A stretch of DNA of 64,000 nucleotides from Gemmatimonadota bacterium. Its GTDB lineage: Bacteria > Gemmatimonadota > Gemmatimonadetes > Longimicrobiales > Gaopeijiaceae. Positions 33,944-43,432 of the stretch are shown here, in pieces. How positions within the stretch are numbered: position 1 is the stretch's first letter; each line of letters begins with the position of its first letter. The notes beneath the pieces are model-generated. The model ran no database searches. It saw only the letters and a program-made list of their open reading frames with translations, and was not told where the DNA came from. Made by a program: the position numbers and the translations under genes. The DNA is taken from NCBI GenBank assembly GCA_022827345.1, contig JAJDTB010000017.1, positions 1-64,000 of the forward strand. The letters are read 5' to 3'.

Positions 33944-35404
33944 ATGCTCGCCGCCCCCACCCTCGCCATCCCGCTGGACCTCGTCCGCGTCCTGGCGGGC
34001 GCGGTGCTCTTCGTCTACTTCCTCAATGCCCTGCGGCAGGCGGGCGACTTCAGCGATCCCGACGGTCTGATCGACCATCGGCTGTGCGTCCGGCTCCTCC
34101 CCCCGACGCGCATCGGCCTGTTCCAGCCGGGGATGCCCGGATGGATCTTCCGCGCCGTGTATCTCACCGCATGCCTCGCGGCTATGTGCGTGATCGTCGG
34201 CTATCATCCCCGTGCCGCGGCCGCCTTCCTCTTCCTGGCAGCCGTGTCCACCTATCGCTGGAACGTCCTCGCCGCGTACCTCGACGACTGCGTCGTTCAC
34301 CTCTTCTGCCTGTGGCTCCTGCTCCTGCCCGTCGGCAACACCCTGAACCTGCCGGACCTGCTGGTCGCAGGGATCGCCCCTGGCGCGTGGTCCGCCGCAC
34401 TCGCCGACTGGTCCACCCAATCCGTCCCCGGCACCGCACCGCGCGCCTTCATGGCCAACCTGGCGCTTGTCTACCTGGTGGCCGGCGCGTACAAGTTCTC
34501 CAGCCCCATGTGGCGGGGCGGGTCGGCGATGCACGCCGCGCTCAGGATGCCCATCGCGCGCACGCCGGATTTTTGGACGATGCGTCACAGGCGTGTCCTC
34601 CGCCTGGCAACCCTGGCCGCCCTTATCCTGGAGCCGCTGTTCGTCCTGATCTTCGTGCTGCCGGCCGGCTCGGCGGCGAAGTGGGCGCTCGTGGCGGCCG
34701 CCGTGGTCTTCCACCTCGGGATCATCGCCACGCTCAAGATCCCCTACTCCAACGCCCTGATGCTGGCCGCGCTGGCGCTTCCCCTCGCCCCGGAAATCAT
34801 GGGGTCGGGCCTGGGCCTCCCACCCGCCACCCCGACGCCCGCCGCCGGCAATGGCCCTGCGGAAGTCGCCGCCGTCACCCTGGTCGTGCTCCTGGCGATC
34901 ATGAGCGTCTGGCAGGCGGCGAGGGCCTGGCTGCAGCTCCCCAAACCGGGCCAGCCGTACTCGAACAGCGGCTGGGCCAACCCCGTGCGCTCGCTCCTGT
35001 GGCTCTTCGGGCTATTCCAGAGCTACCGGCTCTTCGACTGGGTCGATGCGCGCAACTATCATGTCCGCTACGAGGTGCGCAGGCTCCACGCGGGCCGCAA
35101 CAATCCGGTCGAGCCGCGCGAACTCTTCCCCGACAGCATGCGCCACCTTCTCCTCCAGTCCTACTTCTTCGGAAACATCTGGCTCCAGATGGAGCCCGAG
35201 AAGCTCGATGCGGTCCGGAAGTCGCTCCTCACCCGGCACGCCCGGAGATTCGCGCGCGCACATCCCGACGCGGGCGAGATCGAAGCGTCCGCCATCGTGC
35301 AGCGGATCACCGCGGACAACCTCGATCTGAATCGGGGCGAGAGGCTCCCGCTGATGCGGTTCACCTGCCGCGGCGGCGAGGCCGTGGTGCACTTCCCCGA
35401 CTGA
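33944..35404 (+). CDS. HTTM-family (vitamin-K carboxylase-like) integral membrane protein
   Basis: 486 residues from ATG 33944; upstream in-frame starts (for example 33833) are possible, and none has a good ribosome site. Many hydrophobic helices (LDLVRVLAGAVLFVYFLNAL, AAAAFLFLAAVSTYRWNVLA, then DDCVVHLFCLWLLLLPVG) follow the horizontally transferred transmembrane (HTTM) pattern related to vitamin-K-dependent gamma-carboxylase. The C-terminal ~110 residues are soluble. The catalytic role of bacterial members is mostly unknown. Tightly followed by asparagine synthetase (10 nt), divergent from a LuxR regulator. Confidence 0.7.
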   Translation: MLAAPTLAIPLDLVRVLAGAVLFVYFLNALRQAGDFSDPDGLIDHRLCVRLLPPTRIGLFQPGMPGWIFRAVYLTACLAAMCVIVGYHPRAAAAFLFLAAVSTYRWNVLAAYLDDCVVHLFCLWLLLLPVGNTLNLPDLLVAGIAPGAWSAALADWSTQSVPGTAPRAFMANLALVYLVAGAYKFSSPMWRGGSAMHAALRMPIARTPDFWTMRHRRVLRLATLAALILEPLFVLIFVLPAGSAAKWALVAAAVVFHLGIIATLKIPYSNALMLAALALPLAPEIMGSGLGLPPATPTPAAGNGPAEVAAVTLVVLLAIMSVWQAARAWLQLPKPGQPYSNSGWANPVRSLLWLFGLFQSYRLFDWVDARNYHVRYEVRRLHAGRNNPVEPRELFPDSMRHLLLQSYFFGNIWLQMEPEKLDAVRKSLLTRHARRFARAHPDAGEIEASAIVQRITADNLDLNRGERLPLMRFTCRGGEAVVHFPD

Positions 35405-35414
35405 GGCCGGGACC

Positions 35415-37358
35415 ATGTGTGGCATCTCCGCGATCCTGTCCCACAACGGACCCGTGCCCGAACGGGCTTTGCAGCGCGCGACCGTCGCCCTCCGTCATCG
35501 CGGCCCCGACGGCGAAGGCACCTGGATCTCACCGTCGGGCCGCGCCGGGCTGGCCCACACCCTCCTCGCGATCACCGACCCCGAGGGGCACCAGCCGATC
35601 ACCAGCGAGGACGGACGCCTGCACATCATCCACAACGGCCAGTTCTACGACTACCGGCGCATTCGCGCATCGCTCGAGCAGAAGGGCCATCGCTTCCGCA
35701 CCCGCTCCGACAGCGAGATCGCGCTCCACCTGTACGAGGACCTGGGCCCCGCGTGCCTGAAGCACCTTCGCGGCCAGTTCGCGTTTGTGATTTGGAATGA
35801 AGAGAGCGGCGTCCTCTTCGCGGCGCGCGACCGCTTCGGACTGAAGCCGCTCCACTACGCCACGAAGGATGACCGCCTCTACCTCGCGTCCGAGGCCAAG
35901 GCCCTGTTGGCTGCCGGTGTCGCGCCGGGATGGGACATGCGGGCCGTCTACCACGCGCTCCACGCCTGCCCCGACGAGAGGATCTCGCTCTTCGCGGGGA
36001 TCTCGCAGCTGCCGCCGGGACACCTGTTGCACGCGAGCGCGGCGGGCGTGCGGGTTGAGCGCTACTGGGACCTGCCGGCACCGTCACGGCGTGCAAACCG
36101 GCGGGCCGCGCAGCCCGTGCGCTCGGCCATCACCCGCAAGGCTCCCTCACCGGATCTTGCGGAAGCAATCGAGCGAATCCGTGAACTGACAGAGGAGTCG
36201 ATCCGGCTGCGCATGGTCGCTTCCGTGCCCGTGGGGTGTCTGCTCAGCGGCGGACTCGACTCCTCGGCGGTGCTGGGTGTGGCGGCCTCGTGCACGGACG
36301 ATCCCGTGGCCGCCTTCACGGTCGGCTTCGAGCGCCGGGACTTCGACGAGAGCGTGGGCGCGAGCGAGGCCGCGGCCGCGGCGGGCGCCGAACACCATTT
36401 GGTAACCCTGAGCGATGCCGAGTTGGCCGATAGCTTCGCCGACGCCGTGTGGCACGCCGAGACAATGCAGTACAACACGCACGGCGCCGCGCGCTACCTG
36501 CTCAGCCGCGGGGTGCGCGATGCCGGGTACAAGTCGATGCTCGCTGGCGAAGGGGCCGACGAGGCGTTCTTCGGCTACGAATTCCTGCGGGCAACCGCGG
36601 GCTCCGGCCGCCGCCCTGGTCCCGGCAAGCTGCTCCGCATCCTGTCAGGACTACTGCGCTCCCCCTCCCGCCACTACCCCGGCCTGGCCGCCGCTTCTCC
36701 CTGGCTCGCGCGCCTCGCCCTCATGCTCCCCGCAGCGCCATCGCTCTTCACCCGACTCGCCCGCGGACTCGGGCACATCCACTCCGTGTTCTCTGCCGAC
36801 TTCCGCGAAGACTTCGCCGGATACGACCTCTACCGCGCCTATTACCGCCGCTGCGGGCGAACCGCCGACCTGTCACGGCGCGAGCCGTCCCGGCGACTCC
36901 TCTACCTCTGGCTGCACTCGCTCTTCGTCAACTACCACCTCGCCGCCGACCGGCTCGACATGGCGCACGGCGTCGAAGTCCGCCTCCCCTTCCTCGACCA
37001 CCACCTCTTCGAATACACGAACAGCCTCCCCGTCCCCCTCCTCGCCAACCATCTCCGCGAGAAACACCTTCTCCGCGAAGCGATGCGGTCCTACATCCCC
37101 GACCCCGTCTACGACCGCGTCAAGCGCCCGTTCTGGGGCCCCACCGCGGTGCGCGCCCAAGGCGGCCCTCTTCACGAGTTCCTGCAGGATACGCTGCGCG
37201 GCGACGCCTGCCGCTCAGTGCCCTTCCTCGACCACGCGGCTGTGGTGGACCTGCTGGACGGACTCCCCTCCCTGCCCGAGGAAGACCGCCCTTCCCTCGA
37301 CTCGCTGCTGCTCATGCTCGCGTCGGTAGCGGTGCTGCAGGAGCGGTATCGGCTTTGA
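35415..37358 (+). CDS. asnB: Asparagine synthetase B, glutamine-hydrolysing
   Basis: 647 residues. MCGISAIL gives the N-terminal nucleophile Cys of the class II glutaminase; RHRGPDGEG and HNGQFYDYRRIR complete that domain. The synthetase domain begins with the PP-loop LLSGGLDSSAVLG (~276-288), followed by AGEGADEAFFGYE. Makes asparagine from aspartate, glutamine and ATP, or in secondary metabolism amidates or cyclises other carboxylates. Operon with the HTTM protein and a divergent LuxR regulator rather than with amino-acid genes, which leaves room for a specialised substrate. No lasso precursor seen nearby. Confidence 0.9.
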   Translation: MCGISAILSHNGPVPERALQRATVALRHRGPDGEGTWISPSGRAGLAHTLLAITDPEGHQPITSEDGRLHIIHNGQFYDYRRIRASLEQKGHRFRTRSDSEIALHLYEDLGPACLKHLRGQFAFVIWNEESGVLFAARDRFGLKPLHYATKDDRLYLASEAKALLAAGVAPGWDMRAVYHALHACPDERISLFAGISQLPPGHLLHASAAGVRVERYWDLPAPSRRANRRAAQPVRSAITRKAPSPDLAEAIERIRELTEESIRLRMVASVPVGCLLSGGLDSSAVLGVAASCTDDPVAAFTVGFERRDFDESVGASEAAAAAGAEHHLVTLSDAELADSFADAVWHAETMQYNTHGAARYLLSRGVRDAGYKSMLAGEGADEAFFGYEFLRATAGSGRRPGPGKLLRILSGLLRSPSRHYPGLAAASPWLARLALMLPAAPSLFTRLARGLGHIHSVFSADFREDFAGYDLYRAYYRRCGRTADLSRREPSRRLLYLWLHSLFVNYHLAADRLDMAHGVEVRLPFLDHHLFEYTNSLPVPLLANHLREKHLLREAMRSYIPDPVYDRVKRPFWGPTAVRAQGGPLHEFLQDTLRGDACRSVPFLDHAAVVDLLDGLPSLPEEDRPSLDSLLLMLASVAVLQERYRL

Positions 37359-37415
37359 CTCAGTACGACCAAGCCGACCGGACCCGCCACGCTGGAAAAC
37401 CGAACGTAAGCAGCT

Positions 37416-37424
37416 TATGATAAT
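37416..37424 (+). promoter_or_regulatory. TATGATAAT promoter-like box, AbiE-type module 1
   Basis: TATGATAAT ends 3 nt before the ATG at 37428. If it is the -10 box, transcription would start at the ATG and the mRNA would be leaderless; indeed no ribosome site is present. The identical 9-mer precedes the other AbiE module (51557-51549, minus). Confidence 0.45.
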
Positions 37425-37427
37425 TTC

Positions 37428-37694
37428 ATGGACAACACAATCCACAAGTACTTGGCGGAAATCGGCCGGAGGGGAGGCAGGAAGAGCCGTCGCTCACTTG
37501 ATCCCGAGACGGCCAGGGCAATGGTACGGGTCCGCGAGGCCCGACGTGCGTTTCGCGAGTTCCACGCCACGTGCTTCTGGTCCTACCGCAAGGATCTTGT
37601 AATCGGCCCTGCCGATGTGGAATGGGTCGCCGAGACGCTGAAAAAAAACGGTGACATGCGGGCGTGGCGGATGGCGGGGCGACTGTGCCGCTAA
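37428..37694 (+). CDS. Small protein paired with AbiEii-type toxin, probable antitoxin
   Basis: 88 residues, basic (KYLAEIGRRGGRKSRRSLDP), then a helical part ending VAETLKKNGDMRAWRMAGRL. Not an AbiEi by sequence, but it holds the antitoxin position: its last codons overlap the start of the nucleotidyltransferase gene, so translation is coupled. It may bind its own promoter, which lies immediately upstream. Family not recognised with certainty. Confidence 0.6.
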   Translation: MDNTIHKYLAEIGRRGGRKSRRSLDPETARAMVRVREARRAFREFHATCFWSYRKDLVIGPADVEWVAETLKKNGDMRAWRMAGRLCR

Positions 37695-38485
37695 CAGACT
37701 TTCAACAAGAGGTGTTGGCGTTACTGGCGCGCTCGAAGGGTTCGGCAAGCTACCTGGCCGGGGGAACAGCACTCCACTTCGCTCGGACATCACACCGGTT
37801 CAGCGAAGATCTCGATTTCTTTCACGACTCCATCGAGGCAGTCGCGGAGTCGTTCGCACGGGACAGCTCGGCGCTGGAGGAGGCTGGCTACCGTGTTGAA
37901 CTCCTTCTCAGCCAGCCCGGCTTCATTCGGGCACTCGTTGCGGCCGGAGACCGGGCCACACGCATCGATTGGGCCCACGACTCGGCATGGCGTTTCATGC
38001 CGCTGGTGAGAGACGAGACCGGCGGCCTCGTGCTGCACGAGGTGGATCTGGCGATCAACAAGGTGCTGACCCTCGCGGGTCGCGACGAGGCGCGCGACTT
38101 CGTGGACACCCTCTACGCCCACGACCATGTCCTTCCTCTTGGCGCAATGGTCTGGGCCGCCGTCGGGAAGGACCCGGGGTTCACTCCGGCCTCGCTTCTC
38201 GAGCAACTGAAGCGGCGAGGACGATGCCGGCCCGAGGACATCGAGCGACTTGCGCTCGCCACACCCTTCGATCTCGCCGAAGCGAAGGAGGCCTGGAGGG
38301 CGGCTCTTTCAGCCACGGACGAGTTCATCCGCTCGAGACCACACCGGGAGGTCGGCTGCCTGTACTACTCGCCTGGTCGCGATTGTTTCGTGGTGCCGGC
38401 ACGCGGCCTCTCGCTACAGGAACAGGGCCTTGTGACCCACTTCGGCCAAACCGGGGGCATCCTGCCCAGGGTCGCAGACTATTAG
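37664..38485 (+). CDS. AbiEii/AbiGii-type nucleotidyltransferase toxin
   Basis: 273 residues. Nucleotidyltransferase core YLAGGTALHFARTSHRFSED then LDFF gives the GG...DxD pattern of the AbiEii family (~31-55); IDWAHDSAWRFMPL and VDLAINKVLTLAGRDEARDF follow. In type IV toxin-antitoxin systems these enzymes block growth by modifying tRNA or other targets, aiding phage resistance. Start GTG 37664, or GTG 37685 with 10 nt overlap with the upstream gene. Convergent with the TPR gene, 4 nt away. Confidence 0.82.
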   Translation: MADGGATVPLTDFQQEVLALLARSKGSASYLAGGTALHFARTSHRFSEDLDFFHDSIEAVAESFARDSSALEEAGYRVELLLSQPGFIRALVAAGDRATRIDWAHDSAWRFMPLVRDETGGLVLHEVDLAINKVLTLAGRDEARDFVDTLYAHDHVLPLGAMVWAAVGKDPGFTPASLLEQLKRRGRCRPEDIERLALATPFDLAEAKEAWRAALSATDEFIRSRPHREVGCLYYSPGRDCFVVPARGLSLQEQGLVTHFGQTGGILPRVADY

Positions 38486-38489
38486 GTGA

Positions 38490-40832
38490 TCAGCCACGTG
38501 ATTCCAGCTCCGCCAACTTCGCCCGCGCCTCCCGCGCGGGCTCGAAGTCGTCGTCGGCGTTCTCCCACACGGTCAGCGCACTCGTGAGGTGGTCCACCGC
38601 CGCCCCGATGTCCCCCCGCACATCCATCAACAGCGCCATCTCCAGAAGCGTGTGCGGATCGGCCGGAACCAGACGCAACGCTTCCCGTAGATCAGCCTCC
38701 GCTTCGTCCAGAAGACCCAAACTGCGTAGCGCGCGTCCCGCTCCACGGTAGAATGAACCCTCCGGCGACAGCGCAATCGCTGCCCGGAAACTCTCGGCCG
38801 CCCCGGCGTGGTCCCCCGCGCGGTCCCGAATCAACCCCAGATTCCCCAAAAGGGTGGGCCGGGTTCCCTCCAGGCCCCTGGTCTCCAACACCTCCGAAGC
38901 GTGCCCGTATGCCGTCAATGCGGCATCCACACCCTCCGCCGCCAGAGTGACGCGCACAGCCAAATGTGAGAGCCAGATAGGCGGCGACGCCTGGAACACC
39001 ACCCGCCATTCCTCCAGGAGGGCGACCGCATCGTCTATGCGGCCAGCGTCAAGGTAGACGAAGACGTCAATGATGCGTCCCGAAGAGATCTCGCGCGGTG
39101 TCCGGAAGCCTGCTTCCTCCTGCAGCCTTGCCTCGATCGCGCCGATCGCTTCGGCCATCTCCCCGCGGCGGCGGTGATACCGTGTGAGCCCCCGAAGTGC
39201 CTCCGTCCTCTGGTTGGGCGTACGGGCCTGCGCCAGTAAGCGCTCGTACCCGGCGCGGGCTTCGTCCAATCGCCCATTGTCAAGATCGAGGTCCGCCAAT
39301 TCCATCACCAAGTCGGGTGCCAACGGTTCCAGGACGATGGCCCGCTCCAGCGCTGTGCGTGCGTCGTCATACCGGCCGCGCCGCCGATGGAAGTCGGCCA
39401 GCTGCGAGTAGCCGAACGCGTCGCCCGGGAACCGCTCCACATACTCGGTCAGCAGCGACAAAGCCTGGTCATGGTTGCCCGACTGCGCCTGCGCCTGCGC
39501 CGTCAGCAGGATCAAGCTACCGTCCAGGGGATCAACGCGACGAATCGCTGCGAGGGTCGAGAGGACACCGTCCCAATCACGCTGCGCGACCTGCATCTCT
39601 ACCTGGTTCTGCAGCGCGTTGAGGTCGTTGGGATACAGTTCGACCCACATCTCCATCAGGGCTTCTGCTCTGTCCATCTCCCCGGTGAGCCTGTAGTAGT
39701 CCCCCTTCACCTGGAAGCCGTAGCGCTCGGGCATCCGGTACAGGTTGTCCATAGCCAATGTCAGCGGGACTACGGCCACGGCCTCACCTTGGCCAGACGC
39801 CTGCAACACCCGAAACAACGTGTGTTGGGCAACCGCAAAACTGGGATCGAGTGTTGTGGCGGTGCTCAGGTATCCGATGGCCGCCTCGGTATCGCGGTTG
39901 GTGAAGTTGTGGAAGAAACCCTTGAAGAACGCCGTCACCGCCATGGCGTTACCGGAGAGCCGTTCACGCACGGGCAGATCCTCTATGCCCTCTCGGCGCG
40001 GAATCTGCAGCGCAGCCTTCACCGGTCCCGACATCTCGTCGACGAGTGCGAGGAAGTCGGTTCCCTCGTGGACGGTTTCCCCTGCCAGCGATCCGTTGCC
40101 CACCCTGTACAGTCTGAGGGTGACACGGAGTATGTCGTCCATCCGATCGATCTCGCCGACAGCCATGAACTCCGTGTACAACTCCTGCGCCAGTGCGCGC
40201 TTGAGGGAAAGCGGAGCTGCCGTGAAACTGTCGAATCCCCGCTCTCTCGCGTAGGACTCGTACCCGAACGTGCGGGTCGGCACGAAGAAGTCGTCGGCCA
40301 TGAGATCGAGCGCCAGCGCCTCGGGAACTGCGTAGGAGATCCATGACTCGTCCTCTGGGATCCCGGGACCGAGATCGAGCGGGAACAGCGTCGTGGTCTT
40401 TCTGAACTCGGTCTTGGGAACCTCCCGCTCGACGGTCCCCCCTTCCTCGGTCTCCACCGTGATCGAGGTCGTCGCCGAGCCCAGGTCATCTTCTCCGAAG
40501 AGTGCCAACAACACGACCGCGCACAACGCCAGGTTGGCGGGGATACCGATCTTCTCCGTACGTGCCGGCGAGTCCCTGTCCCGGCCCGGTCTTCCGTGAT
40601 ACCAGGCAAGCATGAACACACTCGGCAGCATCATGAACAGCGTGAGCAGCACGATGCGCGTCCAATGTGGCGAGAGCAGGAACTCGTCCGCGGCGAAAGC
40701 CGTGAACTCGACCAGACCCCAGGACGCGCCGGCGTAGATGGCCAGGATGTGGGGGACGCGCCGATCTATCAGGTCACGGGTCAGGCTCACCGATGGCGGC
40801 GGCGACGTGGGAAGATCGTCCGGCGTCTCCAT
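38490..40832 (-). CDS. Membrane-anchored TPR-repeat protein
   Basis: 780 residues. Two transmembrane helices in the first ~110 residues (HILAIYAGASWGLVEFTAFA; IVLLTLFMMLPSVFMLAWYH) and a third near 100-115. Residues ~170-290 form an adenylate-cyclase/TolB-like region seen in similar proteins. From ~300 to the end about 12 tetratricopeptide repeats (for example GDAFGYSQLADFHRRRGRYD). No kinase or cyclase domain is present, though this family often carries one in Gemmatimonadota. Probably a scaffold. Confidence 0.75.
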   Translation of the reverse strand: METPDDLPTSPPPSVSLTRDLIDRRVPHILAIYAGASWGLVEFTAFAADEFLLSPHWTRIVLLTLFMMLPSVFMLAWYHGRPGRDRDSPARTEKIGIPANLALCAVVLLALFGEDDLGSATTSITVETEEGGTVEREVPKTEFRKTTTLFPLDLGPGIPEDESWISYAVPEALALDLMADDFFVPTRTFGYESYARERGFDSFTAAPLSLKRALAQELYTEFMAVGEIDRMDDILRVTLRLYRVGNGSLAGETVHEGTDFLALVDEMSGPVKAALQIPRREGIEDLPVRERLSGNAMAVTAFFKGFFHNFTNRDTEAAIGYLSTATTLDPSFAVAQHTLFRVLQASGQGEAVAVVPLTLAMDNLYRMPERYGFQVKGDYYRLTGEMDRAEALMEMWVELYPNDLNALQNQVEMQVAQRDWDGVLSTLAAIRRVDPLDGSLILLTAQAQAQSGNHDQALSLLTEYVERFPGDAFGYSQLADFHRRRGRYDDARTALERAIVLEPLAPDLVMELADLDLDNGRLDEARAGYERLLAQARTPNQRTEALRGLTRYHRRRGEMAEAIGAIEARLQEEAGFRTPREISSGRIIDVFVYLDAGRIDDAVALLEEWRVVFQASPPIWLSHLAVRVTLAAEGVDAALTAYGHASEVLETRGLEGTRPTLLGNLGLIRDRAGDHAGAAESFRAAIALSPEGSFYRGAGRALRSLGLLDEAEADLREALRLVPADPHTLLEMALLMDVRGDIGAAVDHLTSALTVWENADDDFEPAREARAKLAELESRG

Positions 40833-40904
40833 TCGGACAGGCTATCCCAGTCGACGAACTGTAGCAAGCTGCTGTCTCGTCCAGTGCATGCGCGCCTCCC
40901 GAAG

Positions 40905-41870
40905 CTAGCTCGCCGCCGGCCTCACCACGACCGTGACCTCCACATCCGAGAACAGTCCGCCGTCGTCCGCGCGGCCACGCAGCAGATACGTTCCCGGGCG
41001 GTCGAAGGTGACGTTCACCGTCCAGCGCCCGTCCTCGGGCAACTCAGGCGGGATCCATCGCGGCGCCCACGGTGAGTTCGCCCCGGTGCGCGTGTCCTCC
41101 CACACCTTGATCTGCGGCGGGTCGAACTCGGCCTCGCCGTCGCCGCGGTACAGGAACCAGGACATGAACAGCCCGTTCACCTTTTGCACGGTGATCCGCG
41201 ACGGCGGCGTGAGCTGCCTGCGGCTGAAGGTCGGCGGCGCGTTCCAGATGGAATCCGCGCGGGCCGAGTCCTCGGCGGTCTCGGGCGGCGAGGGCGGCGG
41301 CGGGCGGCGTGACCTCAACAGGTCGTCGTCCTCGACCAGCACCGTGATGCCGACCGGCACGCCCACCGTTGCTTCGCGCGCCTCCGAGCCCTCCAGCGTG
41401 ATCGTCGGGGGCTGGTTGGCCCGCATCTGCGCGTTGCTCGAGCCCGCCCCGAGCGCGCCCGTCTCGGACATGATCACCACGTTGTCCACGACGTAGTCGG
41501 GACGAAGCGTCGCATAGGCGTGCTCGGTCACGCCGTTGCTGGTCAGGGTCCACACGAGCTCCCGGTCGCCCCAGTCGGCGGGTACCCGGACCTTGAAGAC
41601 GAAGCGGTTGCGGCGCGGGAGGAAGTGGGTCGGCTGCCCGCGGTCGGCGGGACCGGGCGAGAAGCTGTTGAGTTCGCCGATCGGCACGTCGACCTCTTCG
41701 AGCCAGTTCCGGTTCATGTAGCCGAAGAGGAAGTTGTACGAGCCGTCGTCGTTGCGCTCCCATCCCTCGAAGGCCGGCGCCACGTTCTGGCCGCGCTGGT
41801 AGGTCTGGGCGGTGGTGTCGGTCGCGATGACGGCGGCAGCAACCGCCACCGCCAGCAGTCCCCTCGTCAC
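40905..41870 (-). CDS. Secreted beta-sandwich partner protein of cytochrome/Cu monooxygenase
   Basis: 321 residues from GTG 41870, 2 nt after the stop of the upstream gene. Signal peptide ending near ATDTTAQ. No catalytic motif recognised; mixed beta structure with an Ig-like C-terminal region (DRPGTYLLRGRADDGGLFSD). Its coupling to the cytochrome/monooxygenase gene implies a shared periplasmic complex or substrate. Family not named. Confidence 0.65.
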   Translation of the reverse strand: MTRGLLAVAVAAAVIATDTTAQTYQRGQNVAPAFEGWERNDDGSYNFLFGYMNRNWLEEVDVPIGELNSFSPGPADRGQPTHFLPRRNRFVFKVRVPADWGDRELVWTLTSNGVTEHAYATLRPDYVVDNVVIMSETGALGAGSSNAQMRANQPPTITLEGSEAREATVGVPVGITVLVEDDDLLRSRRPPPPSPPETAEDSARADSIWNAPPTFSRRQLTPPSRITVQKVNGLFMSWFLYRGDGEAEFDPPQIKVWEDTRTGANSPWAPRWIPPELPEDGRWTVNVTFDRPGTYLLRGRADDGGLFSDVEVTVVVRPAAS

Positions 41871-41872
41871 CG

Positions 41873-43432
41873 CTACCGGTTCCCGCGGCCGCGGGCAGCA
41901 TCCGACGAATTGCCGCTCTGGCCGCTCTGGCCTCCGGCCCCACCCCCATCCTCCGCAAAGTAGCGCGGATTCCCGTTCGCGGGGATCACCATGCAGAGCG
42001 GACACCCGATCACATGGTCGTTGGGACCGAGGGCGTGGCGTTCGCGGCGGAGCGCCATCTCCTCGACGAACTGCTCGTCGGTGAGCGCGACGCGCATGCC
42101 GAGGTCGATGAACATGTTGGCCACCGAGCGGTTGCCCGAGCCCTGCCAGTTGCGGGTGTCGGGCACGTTGCGGTTGGCCTCGGAGGTGTCCATGTAGCCG
42201 ATGATGTGCAGAACCGTTCCACGGGGAAGCAGCGGCTGGTGATCCTGCTCGTAGGTGTAGCCGCGGACCCAGTTGTGGTCGTAGCCGACGCAGTTGATGG
42301 TCTCGACGTTGAAGCCCCAGATCGCCTCGAGGCACATGCGCATGCCGGGCGCGTGCAGGTGGGGCTCGAAGGTGACGATCTTGGTGTGCTGGTCGAGGAC
42401 CTGGTAGGCGTGCAGCTCCTGGCCCGCCTCGCCGGCGCGGATGTCGATGTCGCTGCCGTTGCCGAGGCCGAAGAAGGCGCGGCGGTACTTCGGCTCGTAG
42501 TCGGGGGGGTGGAAGCGGAAGCCGATTTCGAGGTGGGCGCGGGTGTCGCGGCCGTTGGAGTGCAGGTGCAGCGAGTTGGAGACGACGGAGGAGCCGGCGC
42601 GGAGGAGGCGGCCGGCGTCGTTGTCGAAGATGTCGGGTTCGCGGCCGACTTCGTGGACGGGCCAGCTTGTGGTTCTGGGGCCGTCGCCCGCTTCCTCGGC
42701 GGAGACGCGCGTGCTCCAGATCATATGGTGGACGACGAAGCGGCCGCCGACGGTGTGACGGCCCTCGTGGCCGCCGTCTTCGGTTCGGCCGACGTCGTTG
42801 ACCTCGCGGATCTCGACGGACTTGACGTAGCGGTCTTCGGTGAGGCCGGTCGGGATGGGCTCGATGTCGCCCCACCAGTCGGGGACGTCGCCTTCGACCA
42901 GCACCTCGGGCAGCTTGACGATCAGGTCGGGCTCGCCGGCGACCCACACCACGTCGTCGTCGAACTCGAGCGGCGGCGGGAGGTCGGCCGGGTCGCCTTC
43001 CGGCGCGCCGGCGCGCCACCACTGTTCGATGGCGTCGATCTCGGCGTCGTCGAGCGACATGTCGTCCTTGAAGTGCTGGATGCCGATGTCCTTCTCGACG
43101 TACCAGGGGGGCATGGCGCCCGCGCGGTCGCGGATCCCGGTGCGGCGCACGATGCGGGGGGCGTATTCGCGCACCTCATCGAAGCTGGTGAGCGCCATCG
43201 GACCGACGCCGTTGTCGCGGTGGCAGCGCACGCAGGCGCGCTGCATGATGGGCGCGATGTCCCTGCTGTAGGTGACATCGTCGGGGGCGGCAGCTGGCGT
43301 GGGAGTGGACGTGCTCGCGCCCGGCTCCGTCTGGGCGGCGAGCGGTTGCGGCGCGAGGGTTGTGGCGACGAGTGCCGCCGACGCCAGGGGCCCCGCCACC
43401 AGGGTGGTTTTGGTCGACTTCCTGATCGCCAT
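41873..43432 (-). CDS. Cytochrome c domain fused to Cu type II ascorbate-dependent monooxygenase-like domain
   Basis: 519 residues with a signal peptide (MAIRKSTKTTLVAGPLASAA). Residues ~50-130 hold a c-type heme site CVRCH (67-71) with Met ligand candidates in AGAMPPWY. Residues ~200-480 resemble the PHM/DBH copper monooxygenase fold: VHHMIWS, SLHLHSNGRD and EPHLHAPGMRM give paired His ligands. Such fusions may pass electrons from heme to copper for hydroxylation of an organic substrate. The final ~25 residues are Gly/Ser-rich. Transcribed with the downstream partner gene. Confidence 0.78.
   Translation of the reverse strand: MAIRKSTKTTLVAGPLASAALVATTLAPQPLAAQTEPGASTSTPTPAAAPDDVTYSRDIAPIMQRACVRCHRDNGVGPMALTSFDEVREYAPRIVRRTGIRDRAGAMPPWYVEKDIGIQHFKDDMSLDDAEIDAIEQWWRAGAPEGDPADLPPPLEFDDDVVWVAGEPDLIVKLPEVLVEGDVPDWWGDIEPIPTGLTEDRYVKSVEIREVNDVGRTEDGGHEGRHTVGGRFVVHHMIWSTRVSAEEAGDGPRTTSWPVHEVGREPDIFDNDAGRLLRAGSSVVSNSLHLHSNGRDTRAHLEIGFRFHPPDYEPKYRRAFFGLGNGSDIDIRAGEAGQELHAYQVLDQHTKIVTFEPHLHAPGMRMCLEAIWGFNVETINCVGYDHNWVRGYTYEQDHQPLLPRGTVLHIIGYMDTSEANRNVPDTRNWQGSGNRSVANMFIDLGMRVALTDEQFVEEMALRRERHALGPNDHVIGCPLCMVIPANGNPRYFAEDGGGAGGQSGQSGNSSDAARGRGNR

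Noticed and set aside
33674-34714. N-terminal extension of the LuxR gene
   Set aside because: It is low-complexity, antisense to the HTTM gene, and the AAGGAG site fixes the start at 33673.
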